Source: Colwellia sp. RSH04 (GTDB lineage: Bacteria > Pseudomonadota > Gammaproteobacteria > Enterobacterales > Alteromonadaceae). From it: DNA of 64,000 nucleotides. Of the stretch, positions 63,938 through 64,000 are shown piece by piece (the first letter of the stretch is position 1; each line of letters begins with the position of its first letter). Position numbers and translations under genes: made by a program. The notes beneath the pieces were generated by a model. It ran no database searches, was not told the DNA's origin, and saw nothing but the letters and a program-made list of their open reading frames with translations. Location: positions 102,111 through 166,110 of the forward strand of contig NZ_QXIO01000008.1 in NCBI RefSeq assembly GCF_003545765.1. The letters are read 5' to 3'.

Positions 63938-64000
63938 ATCCACTTCCACGGGGCAACTCAAGAAGGTTTGTATAGGAAATACATAGTAGGTCAAGTCATG

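Noticed and set aside
1..64000. CRISPR arrays, prophage, tRNA genes or intact insertion sequences
   Set aside because: No regularly spaced direct repeats, phage genes, cloverleaf genes or transposase genes were found on reading both strands.

Overview
The window reads as chromosomal DNA of a marine gammaproteobacterium in the Alteromonadales, most likely the Colwelliaceae (Colwellia or Thalassotalea type). The grounds are AT-rich DNA with gammaproteobacterial gene order (trp-rnm-yciO-rluB, ycgL/ycgN, a LiuR-controlled branched-chain amino acid island like that of Shewanella), Vibrio-type M9 collagenases, and many secreted proteases. No database search was possible, so the genus is inference.

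Region 1 (1-22.5 kb) is an extracellular-protein-degradation locus. It holds three subtilases (one cut by the left edge), a beta-propeller sensor ending in a degenerate GGDEF domain, a convergent one-piece hybrid histidine kinase with an AraC output, a small membrane protein, and two M9 collagenases. One collagenase has two complete catalytic modules in a single 2075-residue chain. The collagenases look like a tandem duplication patched by gene conversion. Between the sensor kinase and the collagenases lies an unlisted non-coding RNA with about 25 GGA motifs and a strong terminator, which I read as a CsrB-type antagonist of CsrA, with a GacA/UvrY-like box about 180 bp upstream.

Region 2 (22.9-31.4 kb) starts with a 268-bp MITE-like element and a small Pro-rich membrane protein, followed by the complete trpE-G-D-CF-B-A operon on the minus strand. 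The operon is preceded by a classical attenuator: a 26-codon leader peptide with three consecutive Trp codons and mutually exclusive 1:2, 2:3 and 3:4 pairings.

Region 3 (31.4-48.6 kb) is mostly housekeeping: rnm, yciO, rluB, rnd, ycgL, an mltB-family lytic transglycosylase, ycgN, a DMT exporter, an orphan periplasmic binding protein, a BlaI/BlaR1-like pair with striking operators, an RhlE-like helicase, a CxxC protein of unknown function, a diguanylate cyclase, a Kef-type antiporter and a patatin. At its end a small secreted DUF3718-like protein is controlled by a GEMM-I cyclic-di-GMP riboswitch with an intrinsic terminator.

Region 4 (48.9-63.8 kb) is a divergent leucine/valine/isoleucine catabolic island. 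liuR-liuA-liuB-liuC-liuD-liuE-scoA-scoB runs left, and thiolase, acyl-CoA dehydrogenase, enoyl-CoA hydratase, 3-hydroxyisobutyryl-CoA hydrolase, mmsB and an SDR run right. Two TTTACG-N4-CGTAAA LiuR boxes lie between them. The window ends at what looks like an rRNA-operon promoter (TTGACC-N16-TAGAAT-GCGC). Proteases and collagenases that release peptides, plus a branched-chain amino acid degradation island, suit a protein-scavenging heterotroph.
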